A model generated the notes under the pieces. The model was not told the origin of the DNA and ran no database searches. It worked only from the letters and a program-made list of their open reading frames with translations. The translations under genes were made by a program, and so were the position numbers. Of a stretch of 15,781 nt of DNA, positions 1-6,333 are shown in pieces. The DNA is taken from assembly GCA_011052055.1 (NCBI GenBank), contig DRJW01000345.1, positions 1-15,781 on the forward strand, read 5' to 3'. The stretch comes from Nitrospirota bacterium (GTDB taxonomy: Bacteria; Nitrospinota_A; UBA7883). Each line of letters opens with the position of its first letter. The stretch's first letter is position 1.

Positions 1-68
1 AAAACAGTATTAAGGGAGCCTCTAATAATCCATTTCTGCTACAATCGGCTGTAAAAGGCGCCATGCTT

Positions 69-156
69 CGTTGCCGAGTCAAATTCGTTGACGAGCCAAA
101 TTCGTTGACGAGCCAAATTCGTTGACGAGCCAAATTCGTTGACGAGTCAAATTCGT
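69..156. repeat. 17-bp tandem repeat, about five copies
   Basis: Five consecutive 17-bp units start at 69, 86, 103, 120 and 137, followed by a 3-base partial unit. The inner three units are identical (CGTTGACGAGCCAAATT). The first unit reads CGTTGCCGAGTCAAATT and the last CGTTGACGAGTCAAATT, so both outer units carry GAGTC where the inner ones carry GAGCC. That pattern suggests expansion of an inner unit. Units 2 to 5 each contain TTGAC, and the outer units contain GTCAA. There are no unique spacers, so this is not a CRISPR array. The period is not a multiple of three, which argues against coding use. Confidence 0.9.
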
Positions 157-219
157 CCTCAGGGTAGTTACTACTACGCTTGCGGCTATTTTGTCTCGCA
201 GTCTTGCCTGACGGCTTTT

Positions 220-248
220 CGCTCGATTTCGCTACGAAAGCGTTTTTT
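220..248 (+). terminator. Weak intrinsic-terminator-like hairpin
   Basis: TTTCG (227-231) pairs with CGAAA (235-239) across a three-base loop. An outer CGC/GCG pairing (220-222 with 240-242) is separated from it by a four-base bulge. Six T follow at 243-248. The stem is short and bulged, so it may or may not end transcription that enters from the left. Confidence 0.3.
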
Positions 249-309
249 AGAGGTTTCCTTAAGGAATGACTTTCCCCAGGTTCCGGCTTTGGTTTTGAGG
301 CTCACATGC

Positions 310-329
310 AACGTCAATATATTGACGTT
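310..329. promoter_or_regulatory. Perfect 20-bp palindrome, FleQ-like binding site
   Basis: AACGTCAATATATTGACGTT is a perfect inverted repeat. Its inner 14 bases (313-326, GTCAATATATTGAC) agree with the published FleQ consensus GTCaNTAAAtTGAC at every specified base but one. FleQ is the sigma-54 enhancer-binding master regulator of flagellar genes in Pseudomonas. The centre lies about 54 bp upstream of the start predicted from the sigma-54 promoter at 347-363. The palindrome is seen directly; that a FleQ/FlrA-type protein binds it is inference. Confidence 0.6.
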
Positions 330-346
330 ATTGGACTAATAACAAG

Positions 347-363
347 TTGGTATTAAATTTGCT
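347..363 (+). promoter_or_regulatory. Sigma-54 (-24/-12) promoter of the motA operon
   Basis: TTGGTATTAAATTTGCT matches the sigma-54 consensus YTGGCACGRNNNTTGCW at 11 of 14 specified bases. The essential GG (349-350) and GC (361-362) are exactly 12 bases apart. Transcription would start near 374, giving a leader of about 35 bases before the motA ATG at 409. A FleQ-like palindrome lies just upstream. Sigma-54 control of flagellar structural genes is common in Proteobacteria. Confidence 0.6.
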
Positions 364-408
364 CTAACAGCTACTGAATATTTGTCTAAAGTCATATAAA
401 GAGCGGTT

Positions 409-1170
409 ATGGATCTATCTACCATAGTTGGCGTTGTCGGCGGCCTTGGCGTTATCATAGGCGCCATAGGCCCGTCCAAACTGATTATTTTTGTCAGCCT
501 GCCTTCGTTTTTGATCGTTGTTGTCGGGTCGATGGGCGCGTTTTTGGTCAATTACCCTTTCGCGGATGTAAAGATTTTCATTTCGGTCTTAATGAAGACT
601 TTGAAATACAAGACTGCTGAGCCAGACGAGATAATCCCGATGCTGATAGATTTCGGTGGAAAAGCAAGAAGGGACGGGATACTTGTCCTGCAACAAGAAT
701 CAAAAAATATAGATAATCCTTTCCTCAATAAAGGCATTCAGCTGGCCATAGATGGCACGGAGCCGCAGATGATTTTAAAAATCCTTGAGACGGAGGTGGA
801 GTATGTAAAAGAGCGTCATCGTCTCGGCGCTGAAATGTCCACGGCTTTCGGCACATACCTTCCGGCTCTCGGAATGATAGGGACTCTTGTCGGGCTGGTT
901 TTGATGCTCCAGTCTCTTGACGACCCGTCCACTATCGGCCCGTCGATGGCCATAGCCCTGATCACCACTTTTTATGGAGCGCTACTCGCGAACCTTATGT
1001 TTTTACCGATGGCCGGAAAACTGAAAAAAAGAAGCGCCGATGAAACGCTTCTTATGGAGCTGATGATAGAAGGAATTGTGTCGATAGCTTCTGGCGACAA
1101 CCCCCGGATCATGGAGCAGAAGCTTCACGCTTTCTTGCTTCCAAAACTTAGAAAGAGCCAGTTCGACTGA
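409..1170 (+). CDS. motA: Flagellar stator protein MotA/PomA
   Basis: This is the stator subunit of the flagellar motor: an inner-membrane ion-channel protein that pairs with MotB and pushes on FliG. Its 253 residues match the PomA-type length. Four membrane segments can be seen at roughly residues 2-20, 25-48, 150-170 and 178-202, with a large cytoplasmic loop between the second and third. That loop holds the charged residues expected to contact FliG (R87/R88 and E97, in the ARRDG...QQE stretch). Segment 3 carries the family motif PALGMIGTLVG with the conserved proline P152, and segment 4 carries the second conserved proline P200. The similarity is closer to PomA than to E. coli MotA, so sodium may be the driving ion, but I cannot settle that. 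The gene heads the operon behind a sigma-54 promoter, and its stop overlaps the next start by one base (TGATG). Confidence 0.96.
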   Translation: MDLSTIVGVVGGLGVIIGAIGPSKLIIFVSLPSFLIVVVGSMGAFLVNYPFADVKIFISVLMKTLKYKTAEPDEIIPMLIDFGGKARRDGILVLQQESKNIDNPFLNKGIQLAIDGTEPQMILKILETEVEYVKERHRLGAEMSTAFGTYLPALGMIGTLVGLVLMLQSLDDPSTIGPSMAIALITTFYGALLANLMFLPMAGKLKKRSADETLLMELMIEGIVSIASGDNPRIMEQKLHAFLLPKLRKSQFD

Positions 1171-1874
1171 TGAAAAACATAAAGCGTCCTCTAGGCGCCG
1201 AGCGCGGCGATCTTCAAAACAAGATGAACGTGACGCTTATGATGATACTTCTCGCGTTTTTCATTGTGCTTAACTCTCTTTCTGTGCCAAAAAACGACCG
1301 GCGAAAAGCGGCGCTTGGCTCTTTAATAGGAACGCTGGGTATCCTGCCGGGAGGCCAGTCTCCCATGCAGGCTGATAAAAAAAATATATCCAAAGCCACA
1401 GCGCCGATTCTTGCCGACGCTGTCACCGCCGCCACGCTCATAGGAGAGTTTGAAGAATACGCCGTTCGTAAAAAGCTTGGCAGGGAGATATCGACTATAG
1501 TAACCAGCAACGGTCTTCAGTTAATTTTGCCTTCCTCGCTAATATTCGAAGAAGGCACGGCTGTAATTAAGCCTGCGTCGTATGAGCTGATAGCGCAGGT
1601 TGGGAAAGTTCTGGGGAGAATACAGGGGCCGTTTGTAATCGAAGGACACACCGACAACCGCAAATTTAAATCGGCAAGATATCCATCCTCCCTTGACCTG
1701 TCCATCGGGAGGGCAGGCGCCATCGCCAGGTTCTTCGTAAAAGATATTGAAGTTGATCCAATTAACATAGCTATAGCGGGATACGGGCCGTACAGGCCTC
1801 TTTTTCCCAACGATACGCCGGAGCATATGAAGCGTAACGACAGAATCCGGTTTGTCTACAAGAGAGTTACTTAA
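1170..1874 (+). CDS. MotB-like OmpA-family protein lacking the channel aspartate
   Basis: This 234-residue protein has the MotB layout: a short cytoplasmic N-terminus, one membrane segment (about residues 20-39), a linker, and a C-terminal OmpA-like peptidoglycan-binding domain (about 110-234). That domain contains EGHTD at 158-162 and the conserved arginine R181 of the SIGRAGAIARFF helix. The distinctive point is in the membrane segment. When it is aligned to the neighbouring MotB on the shared FF pair, the essential ion-binding aspartate (D29 there) is replaced by threonine (T22). It therefore should not form a normal ion path by itself. The start overlaps the motA stop by one base, so translation is probably coupled to motA. 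It may be a stator accessory that anchors or modulates MotA/MotB, or may form mixed dimers with MotB; both are inference. A MotY-like anchoring role is another option, but the uncleaved N-terminal membrane segment differs from exported MotY. Confidence 0.85.
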   Translation: MKNIKRPLGAERGDLQNKMNVTLMMILLAFFIVLNSLSVPKNDRRKAALGSLIGTLGILPGGQSPMQADKKNISKATAPILADAVTAATLIGEFEEYAVRKKLGREISTIVTSNGLQLILPSSLIFEEGTAVIKPASYELIAQVGKVLGRIQGPFVIEGHTDNRKFKSARYPSSLDLSIGRAGAIARFFVKDIEVDPINIAIAGYGPYRPLFPNDTPEHMKRNDRIRFVYKRVT

Positions 1875-1889
1875 AACCAGAGTTTAACA

Positions 1890-2648
1890 ATGGCTATCGC
1901 TACGGCTCAGAAGAAAAAAAAGAAAACCAGTGGTGACGAGGTGGATCCTGAGATGTGGATGGTTACTTTCGGAGATCTGCTGTCACTTCTTATAACATTT
2001 TTTGTTCTTCTTTTTTCTATGGCCACTCTGGATCAGCAAGTGCTCGAAGATACGTTTTTTTCTAGTTTCACGGGTGGGGCGGGAGCTTTGTCTTTTGGGC
2101 ATGGCTCTGCCGTGGAAAACATTAGGACAGAACAGCTAATTTCTAAACGGCAACAGGGTTTAAGGGAGTTTCACGAGTTTCTTCTCGACAAGTCGAAAAA
2201 TGATAAAATGCTGACTTCGCTTTCAGGGCTGGCCGAAAGCCTGCTGGCCTCGGATGTGACCGCTAAAAAAAGAGGCCCCAGTTTTGTCCTGACGTTCAGG
2301 AGCGAGAAGATGTTCGATCCGGGCAAGGTGGAGCTTAAGCCTTCGATAAAAAAAGCTTTGGCAAAGCTGGGTGATGTTCTCCGGTATTCCGAAACGGAAG
2401 TAATGATCGAGGGGCATACTGACGATATACTGATATCAACGCCGGAGTATCCGTCTAACTGGGAGTTATCGGCCACGCGGGCGGCCAAGGTGATGATGTT
2501 TTTTATTAATGAAACCGAGGTCGGCGAAAATCGTCTTGGAGCTACCGGTTATGGGGATACCAGGCCGATTGTCAGAAATATCAATGATACTTATCGGGCG
2601 CGCAACCGGAGGGTGGAAATAATAATCCGCCAGGCGGCCGAGGCGTAA
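1890..2648 (+). CDS. motB: Flagellar stator protein MotB/PomB
   Basis: This is the canonical ion-conducting partner of MotA, anchored to the cell wall. Its 252 residues begin with a lysine-rich cytoplasmic tail, followed by a single membrane segment (about 23-44). That segment contains the MVTFGDLLSLLITFFVLLFS stretch, with D29 at the position of the ion-binding aspartate (Asp32 of E. coli MotB, Asp24 of PomB). The C-terminal OmpA-like domain has EGHTD at 174-178 and the peptidoglycan-binding arginine R197 in NWELSATRAAKV. The membrane segment resembles PomB more than E. coli MotB. It lies 15 bases after the aspartate-less MotB-like gene. No strong ribosome-binding site is visible, and coupling to the preceding genes is likely. 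Confidence 0.95.
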   Translation: MAIATAQKKKKKTSGDEVDPEMWMVTFGDLLSLLITFFVLLFSMATLDQQVLEDTFFSSFTGGAGALSFGHGSAVENIRTEQLISKRQQGLREFHEFLLDKSKNDKMLTSLSGLAESLLASDVTAKKRGPSFVLTFRSEKMFDPGKVELKPSIKKALAKLGDVLRYSETEVMIEGHTDDILISTPEYPSNWELSATRAAKVMMFFINETEVGENRLGATGYGDTRPIVRNINDTYRARNRRVEIIIRQAAEA

Positions 2649-2673
2649 GGATGAGATAAACTGGAGGATAATT

Positions 2674-3204
2674 ATGGCCGAAGAAGAAGGGGCTACAGCC
2701 GAGCCAGACACAGCCGAGGGCAAAGGATCATCAAAAGGTAAGAGCAAAATTCTTATCATTATCATTGCGTTGCTTCTGGCGCTTGGGGCTGGTGGTGGAG
2801 CGGCAGTTTATTTTATAGTCTTGCCGAAAATGGCCGGCGGCGAGAAAGCCGGTGACGCGCAAAAAGAGAGCGCCGAAAAAGAGGCGAAAGCTGATGTGGC
2901 CTCGCTCGGCGCAACGGCGGAGCTACCACCTTTTATAGTGAATCTGGGCGGAGGCGCTGGCCGCTATCTTAAAGTTACAGTTGTGCTGAAACTTTCAGCG
3001 GAGGATGTCGCAAAAGAGATAAAAAACCGGGAGCCTCAGATAAAAGACGCGGTTATCACAGTTCTTTCCAGCAAAACCCCGGAAGAGATACTCTCTGTAC
3101 AGGGCAAGTACGAACTCAAAGGAGAGATTATGAAGCGAATCAATGTGTTTCTCGCCACAGGCGTGGTGAAGGAGTTATTTTTTGTAGAGTTCGTGGTACA
3201 ATAG
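2674..3204 (+). CDS. fliL: Flagellar basal body-associated protein FliL
   Basis: FliL is a single-span inner-membrane protein around the stator that supports torque generation and stator activation. Its 176 residues show the usual plan: a charged cytoplasmic N-terminus (1-24), one hydrophobic segment (about 25-51, ending AAVYFIVLPK), an Ala/Lys/Glu-rich linker, then the conserved periplasmic domain. The domain starts at the LPPFIVNLGG stretch and ends in the typical KELFFVEFVVQ. A clear ribosome-binding site GGAGG (2663-2667) lies six bases before the ATG. The position between motB and fliM is the common one for fliL. Confidence 0.95.
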   Translation: MAEEEGATAEPDTAEGKGSSKGKSKILIIIIALLLALGAGGGAAVYFIVLPKMAGGEKAGDAQKESAEKEAKADVASLGATAELPPFIVNLGGGAGRYLKVTVVLKLSAEDVAKEIKNREPQIKDAVITVLSSKTPEEILSVQGKYELKGEIMKRINVFLATGVVKELFFVEFVVQ

Positions 3205-3250
3205 GCGGTTGCAAATGAATTTTTTATATTTAATCTCTGAGACAGATTAA

Positions 3251-4285
3251 ATGAGCCAGGTTTTATCGCAAGAAGAAGTCGACGCTCTGTTAAGGGGCGT
3301 TACCGACGGCGAAATCGAGACCGAAGCCGAGGAGACCGCTGACGACTCTGGCATTGTCCCTTACGACCTGACCACTCAAGAGCGTATCATCCGAGGCAGA
3401 ATGCCGACCCTTGATATAATCAACCAGCGTTTTTCACGGCTTTTCAGAAACTCTCTGTCGGCGTCTCTCAGAAAAGCGCTCGACATATCCACCGTCTCCA
3501 CCGACACGGTCAAGTTCGGCGAGTTCGTCAAATCGTTGCCGGTGCCGGCTTCGCTTCATATTTTCAAGATTGAGCCTCTGCGCGGTTTCGCGCTTCTTGT
3601 CGCCGAGTCGAAGCTTGTTTTCGCTCTTGTGGATACTTTTTTCGGAGGCACTGGCGAAGCGAAAATGAAAATCGAAGGCCGCGACTTCACTATTATTGAG
3701 CAAAGAATGATTAAAAAAGTCGTTCTTATGGTCCTTGAGGATATGGAGACGGCGTGGAAACCGGTTCACAATGTGACCATGAGTTTTGTACGGTCTGAGG
3801 TTAACCCGCAATTCGCCGCGATTGTGCCGCCAACGGATGTTGTGGTGGTGGTGATGTTCGAAGTTGAGCTGGATCAGATAAGCGGAACTTTAACTGTTTG
3901 TCTGCCCTATTCAACTATAGAGCCAATTATCGGCAAGCTAAGAGCAGGCTTCCAAAGCGATCAGCTTGAAGTTGATCAGGCCTGGATCAAGCGGCTCAAG
4001 GAGAGGTTGAAAGAGGCCAGCGTTGAAGTTGTCGTCGAAATGGGGCAAACAACCCTCACAGGCGGACAATTTATGGATATAAAGATTGGAGACGTAATTG
4101 CGCTTGATACGGACACTGATGATGAGATGGTGGTGTTGGTCGAGGGCGTTCCCAAATTCAAGGGAAAGCCTGGCGTTATCAAAGGAAACAAAGCTATCAA
4201 GATAAGTACGGTGATTCCAAGACCGGGCGCAAAACCAAAAGACGGAATAAAAAAAGAAGAAACTCCATTAAAAGCGTCAGCATAG
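3251..4285 (+). CDS. fliM: Flagellar motor switch protein FliM
   Basis: FliM is the C-ring protein that binds phospho-CheY and joins FliG to FliN to set rotation direction. The 344 residues include the N-terminal CheY-binding motif (LSQEEVDALL, residues 5-14) and an acidic linker. The CheC-like middle domain begins at RIIRGRMPTLDIINQRFSRL and contains FFGGTGEAK. The C-terminal SpoA domain is homologous to FliN (about 255-330). Length is usual for the family. The ATG lacks a strong ribosome-binding site, but the start places the CheY-binding motif correctly. There is a 46-base gap after fliL, and fliN follows after 12 bases. Confidence 0.97.
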   Translation: MSQVLSQEEVDALLRGVTDGEIETEAEETADDSGIVPYDLTTQERIIRGRMPTLDIINQRFSRLFRNSLSASLRKALDISTVSTDTVKFGEFVKSLPVPASLHIFKIEPLRGFALLVAESKLVFALVDTFFGGTGEAKMKIEGRDFTIIEQRMIKKVVLMVLEDMETAWKPVHNVTMSFVRSEVNPQFAAIVPPTDVVVVVMFEVELDQISGTLTVCLPYSTIEPIIGKLRAGFQSDQLEVDQAWIKRLKERLKEASVEVVVEMGQTTLTGGQFMDIKIGDVIALDTDTDDEMVVLVEGVPKFKGKPGVIKGNKAIKISTVIPRPGAKPKDGIKKEETPLKASA

Positions 4286-4297
4286 GTACTTTCAATT

Positions 4298-4774
4298 ATG
4301 AGTGAAGAAGAAACCAGCGCGGAAAACGAGGAGGATTTATGGGCGGCGGCGGCCGATGATTTAGCCCAGCAAAGGGAGATGTTGCGAGACGCCTCTCAAC
4401 CCGCCGAGGAAGGGCAGACTGCGGCCGAGGAGGAGCAGGCCACCACCGCCATCGCGCCACCGCTGGAGGCTCCCGAAGCCGCCTTGAACGCTCCTTCTCT
4501 CCCTGGAGCCCAGCCAAATGAAGTGGACAGAATTCTCGATCTGCCAATGAACCTGGCGGTAGAGCTTGGACGGACAAAAATGTTGATAAACGATCTGCTC
4601 CAGCTCGGCCAGGGATCGGTCATAGAGCTTACCAAACTTGTCGGCGAGCCGCTTGAGGTTCTTGTCAACTCAAAGCTAGTGGCTAAAGGAGAGGTTGTCG
4701 TTGTCAACGAAAAGTTCGGCGTCAGGATTACCGAGATTTCACCTCCGCGTGACAGAATTCAGTCGATGAAATAA
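4298..4774 (+). CDS. fliN: Flagellar motor switch protein FliN
   Basis: FliN forms the base of the C-ring with FliM and helps dock export substrates. The 158-residue protein has an acidic, Ala/Glu-rich N-terminal extension of about 80 residues, poorly conserved in such proteins. The SpoA domain follows (about 84-155), with the hallmark stretches LAVELGRTKM, LLQLGQGSVIEL, GEPLEVLVNSKLVAKGEVVV and FGVRITEI. A bare E. coli FliN is 137 residues, so the extension is modest. It ends what is probably the first transcription unit, since a sigma-54-like promoter lies in the gap behind it. Confidence 0.95.
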   Translation: MSEEETSAENEEDLWAAAADDLAQQREMLRDASQPAEEGQTAAEEEQATTAIAPPLEAPEAALNAPSLPGAQPNEVDRILDLPMNLAVELGRTKMLINDLLQLGQGSVIELTKLVGEPLEVLVNSKLVAKGEVVVVNEKFGVRITEISPPRDRIQSMK

Positions 4775-4800
4775 CCTGCGAACTGGCCTGCCAATCTGTC

Positions 4801-4885
4801 GCCCCCCCCCGCGCGCGGAGCGGCTGATCGCGAAAACGAACGTCGACGCGCGGATGACGCGCCCCCCACAACACGCGGAGCGGCT
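4801..4885. repeat. Imperfect 25-bp direct repeat spaced 60 bp, with C run
   Basis: Positions 4801-4825 and 4861-4885 match at 21 of 25 bases. Both begin GCCCCCC and end GCGGAGCGGCT. The first copy includes nine consecutive C. Between them is GC-rich sequence with several CGCG-type motifs. The second copy continues into CAATCTTCGC, which faintly recalls the CAATCTC end of the repeat-like sequence at 14926-14956. No coding use is apparent. Confidence 0.65.
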
Positions 4886-4938
4886 CAATCTTCGCTATTA
4901 AGTGGCAAAATAACCTCCGTCAAAATTCCATCATATTA

Positions 4939-4955
4939 TTGGCATATCCCTTGCT
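4939..4955 (+). promoter_or_regulatory. Sigma-54 (-24/-12) promoter of fliO
   Basis: TTGGCATATCCCTTGCT matches the sigma-54 consensus YTGGCACGRNNNTTGCW at all specified positions except three in the interior. It has an intact TTGGCA at -24 and TTGCT at -12. GG (4941-4942) and GC (4953-4954) are exactly 12 bases apart. Transcription would begin near 4966, about 82 bases before the fliO GTG. It gives the export-gate genes their own promoter inside the cluster. Confidence 0.68.
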
Positions 4956-4998
4956 CTATACCTTTTCAGGCGGCTTGCGCGGCATATTTATGGCGCGA

Positions 4999-5012
4999 GT
5001 CAGCGTATTGAA
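4999..5012. promoter_or_regulatory. Weak FleQ-like box downstream of the fliO promoter
   Basis: GTCAGCGTATTGAA agrees with the FleQ consensus GTCaNTAAAtTGAC at 9 of 13 specified bases and keeps both outer half-sites apart from the last base. It would lie about 33 to 46 bases downstream of the predicted transcript start. FleQ is known to bind downstream of some sigma-54 flagellar promoters. The match is weak by itself. Confidence 0.3.
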
Positions 5013-5047
5013 AAAAATAAGAAGGTGGATAAAAAAGGGAAATAAAA

Positions 5048-6328
5048 GTGAAACGGCTCATCTTTTTTCTAATCATCATGTCTGTTCTGGCTCCGGAGTC
5101 ATCGGCCAAAGCTGACCTGTCGCGTCTTGCCCGCCTCAACGGCGTTTCAGTTTATTCAGATAAAAACGAAACTCGAACAGTTTTAAGGTTTGATAAAAAA
5201 CTCAAACTGAAAGCGGAGCCTGTTTTTTTTGAAAAATCGATCCAGTTCGATATTGAAGGAGCCTACGTGACGCCCGCGAAAAAAAAGTTCGAGCTGAATG
5301 ATTCGCTCCTTACTTCGGCTATCGCCTATCAGCTCGCCCCCTCGACGGTCAGGATCAGGCTGTTTACATCGGAAGACTCCAGATCGTTCAAAGAGGGCTG
5401 GAGCAGGTCGTTCAATAACGAGTTGATGATATTCGTACTGAAAAAACAGGATAAGGCCCCCGCGCCCGCGCCGGCCAGACAATCAAAAAAAACGGCTCCG
5501 TCCACTTTAGAGAACGCGCCAAATGTAAAAAATGCGGGAGCCGGCAATGGGAAAAAAGAACAGGCGGCAAAGTTGTTTAAGCCTTCTGATGTTTCTAAAA
5601 AAAGAGGAGCGTCTGCGGTAGCCGCTATTTCCAAACTCACGGCGCCCGGACACAAGAAAAACGGGTTCCTGACTTTTGAGGAGCCCCAGGCGCCAGAAGC
5701 GCCCAGCATGACCGCCATGTTCATAAAGATGATCGCTTCTTTATCCCTGGTGCTTTGCCTTGTATTCGCGCTGGCGTGGGTGGCGAAACATTATCTTGGC
5801 CGTTTCAACGCCATACCGGGATACTCAAACGCCGTGCGTGTTCTTACCACCGGGTCAATAGGAGGAAAAAAACAGATTTCTGTAGTTGATATAGCAGGCG
5901 AGATTCTTATTCTGGGCGTCACGGATAGTAAAATTACGCTCTTGTCCAATGTAAGCGAAAAAGAAAGTATCGACAGAATACGCAGTTTAACGGCTAACAC
6001 GCGGCCAGCGGCCTCCCGGAAACGCAGGCTGACAAACTCACCGGCGCAGGCTAGCTGGGCGCCGGAATTCGTCAAATCGGCGATCAATTTTTTCAGGATC
6101 GGAAAAAGTAAAGCGGCGCCTCAGAGCCAACGGGCGATATTCGACGAGTCCGATCCAGATACTTTCGCAGGCCATATGGCGGGCGCCCGCAGGGAGACGA
6201 GCGAATATCCGGAAGCTGGAGGCGCTTACGGCTCTTTATCTTACGCAGACCGGACAAATCGCGGCGACATGATAGACCAGGTAACAAACTCGATTAGAAA
6301 ACGAAACACAACTTTGACGATAGCGTAG
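5048..6328 (+). CDS. fliO: Long FliO with periplasmic AMIN-like N-terminal region
   Basis: FliO is an inner-membrane helper that stabilises FliP during export-gate assembly. The conserved core is in the second half: a membrane segment (about residues 225-246), then the short cytoplasmic FliO domain (about 263-305) beginning VRVLTTGSIGGKKQISVVDI. The protein is 426 residues, about three to four times the length of E. coli FliO. It starts with a signal peptide (1-20, likely cut after SSA), followed by a beta-rich region (about 23-135) whose pattern recalls AMIN domains. A Lys/Ala/Pro-rich linker leads to the membrane segment, and a tail of about 120 residues of unknown role ends the protein. 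The GTG start is favoured because it preserves the signal peptide and has GGGA at 5037-5040 seven bases upstream. The AMIN assignment is tentative; the FliO assignment rests on the core domain and on position just before fliP. Confidence 0.87.
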   Translation: MKRLIFFLIIMSVLAPESSAKADLSRLARLNGVSVYSDKNETRTVLRFDKKLKLKAEPVFFEKSIQFDIEGAYVTPAKKKFELNDSLLTSAIAYQLAPSTVRIRLFTSEDSRSFKEGWSRSFNNELMIFVLKKQDKAPAPAPARQSKKTAPSTLENAPNVKNAGAGNGKKEQAAKLFKPSDVSKKRGASAVAAISKLTAPGHKKNGFLTFEEPQAPEAPSMTAMFIKMIASLSLVLCLVFALAWVAKHYLGRFNAIPGYSNAVRVLTTGSIGGKKQISVVDIAGEILILGVTDSKITLLSNVSEKESIDRIRSLTANTRPAASRKRRLTNSPAQASWAPEFVKSAINFFRIGKSKAAPQSQRAIFDESDPDTFAGHMAGARRETSEYPEAGGAYGSLSYADRTNRGDMIDQVTNSIRKRNTTLTIA

Positions 6329-6333
6329 GCGCA

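Larger units (their letters stand above)
1..408. other. Non-coding region upstream of motA
   Basis: I see no credible gene here. Short open frames exist, but they run through a tandem repeat and resemble no protein I know. From left to right the stretch holds a 17-bp tandem repeat (69-156), a small hairpin followed by six T (220-248), a 12-bp palindrome TTCCTTAAGGAA (255-266), a perfect 20-bp palindrome (310-329) and a sigma-54 type promoter (347-363). It most likely serves as the control region of the motA operon, with remnants of repeated intergenic DNA on its left side. Confidence 0.7.
4775..5047. other. Gap between fliN and fliO with repeat and promoter
   Basis: No gene is visible. The left half is strikingly GC-rich and contains a nine-C run (4802-4810) and a 25-bp direct repeat 60 bases apart. 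The right half is AT-richer and contains the sigma-54 type promoter at 4939-4955, a weak FleQ-like box (4999-5012) and the ribosome-binding site of fliO. The gap interrupts what is otherwise a tightly packed operon. Confidence 0.7.

Noticed and set aside
69..156. CRISPR array
   Set aside because: The 17-bp units are directly joined with no unique spacers, and no cas genes are nearby.
139..339. Possible 66-codon gene upstream of motA
   Set aside because: It begins inside the tandem repeat at a non-ATG codon, runs through the palindrome region, and shows no ribosome-binding site or family pattern.
331..356. Sigma-70 promoter for motA (TTGGAC with TATTAA)
   Set aside because: The spacer would be only 14 bases; the overlapping sigma-54 element has exact spacing and fits better.
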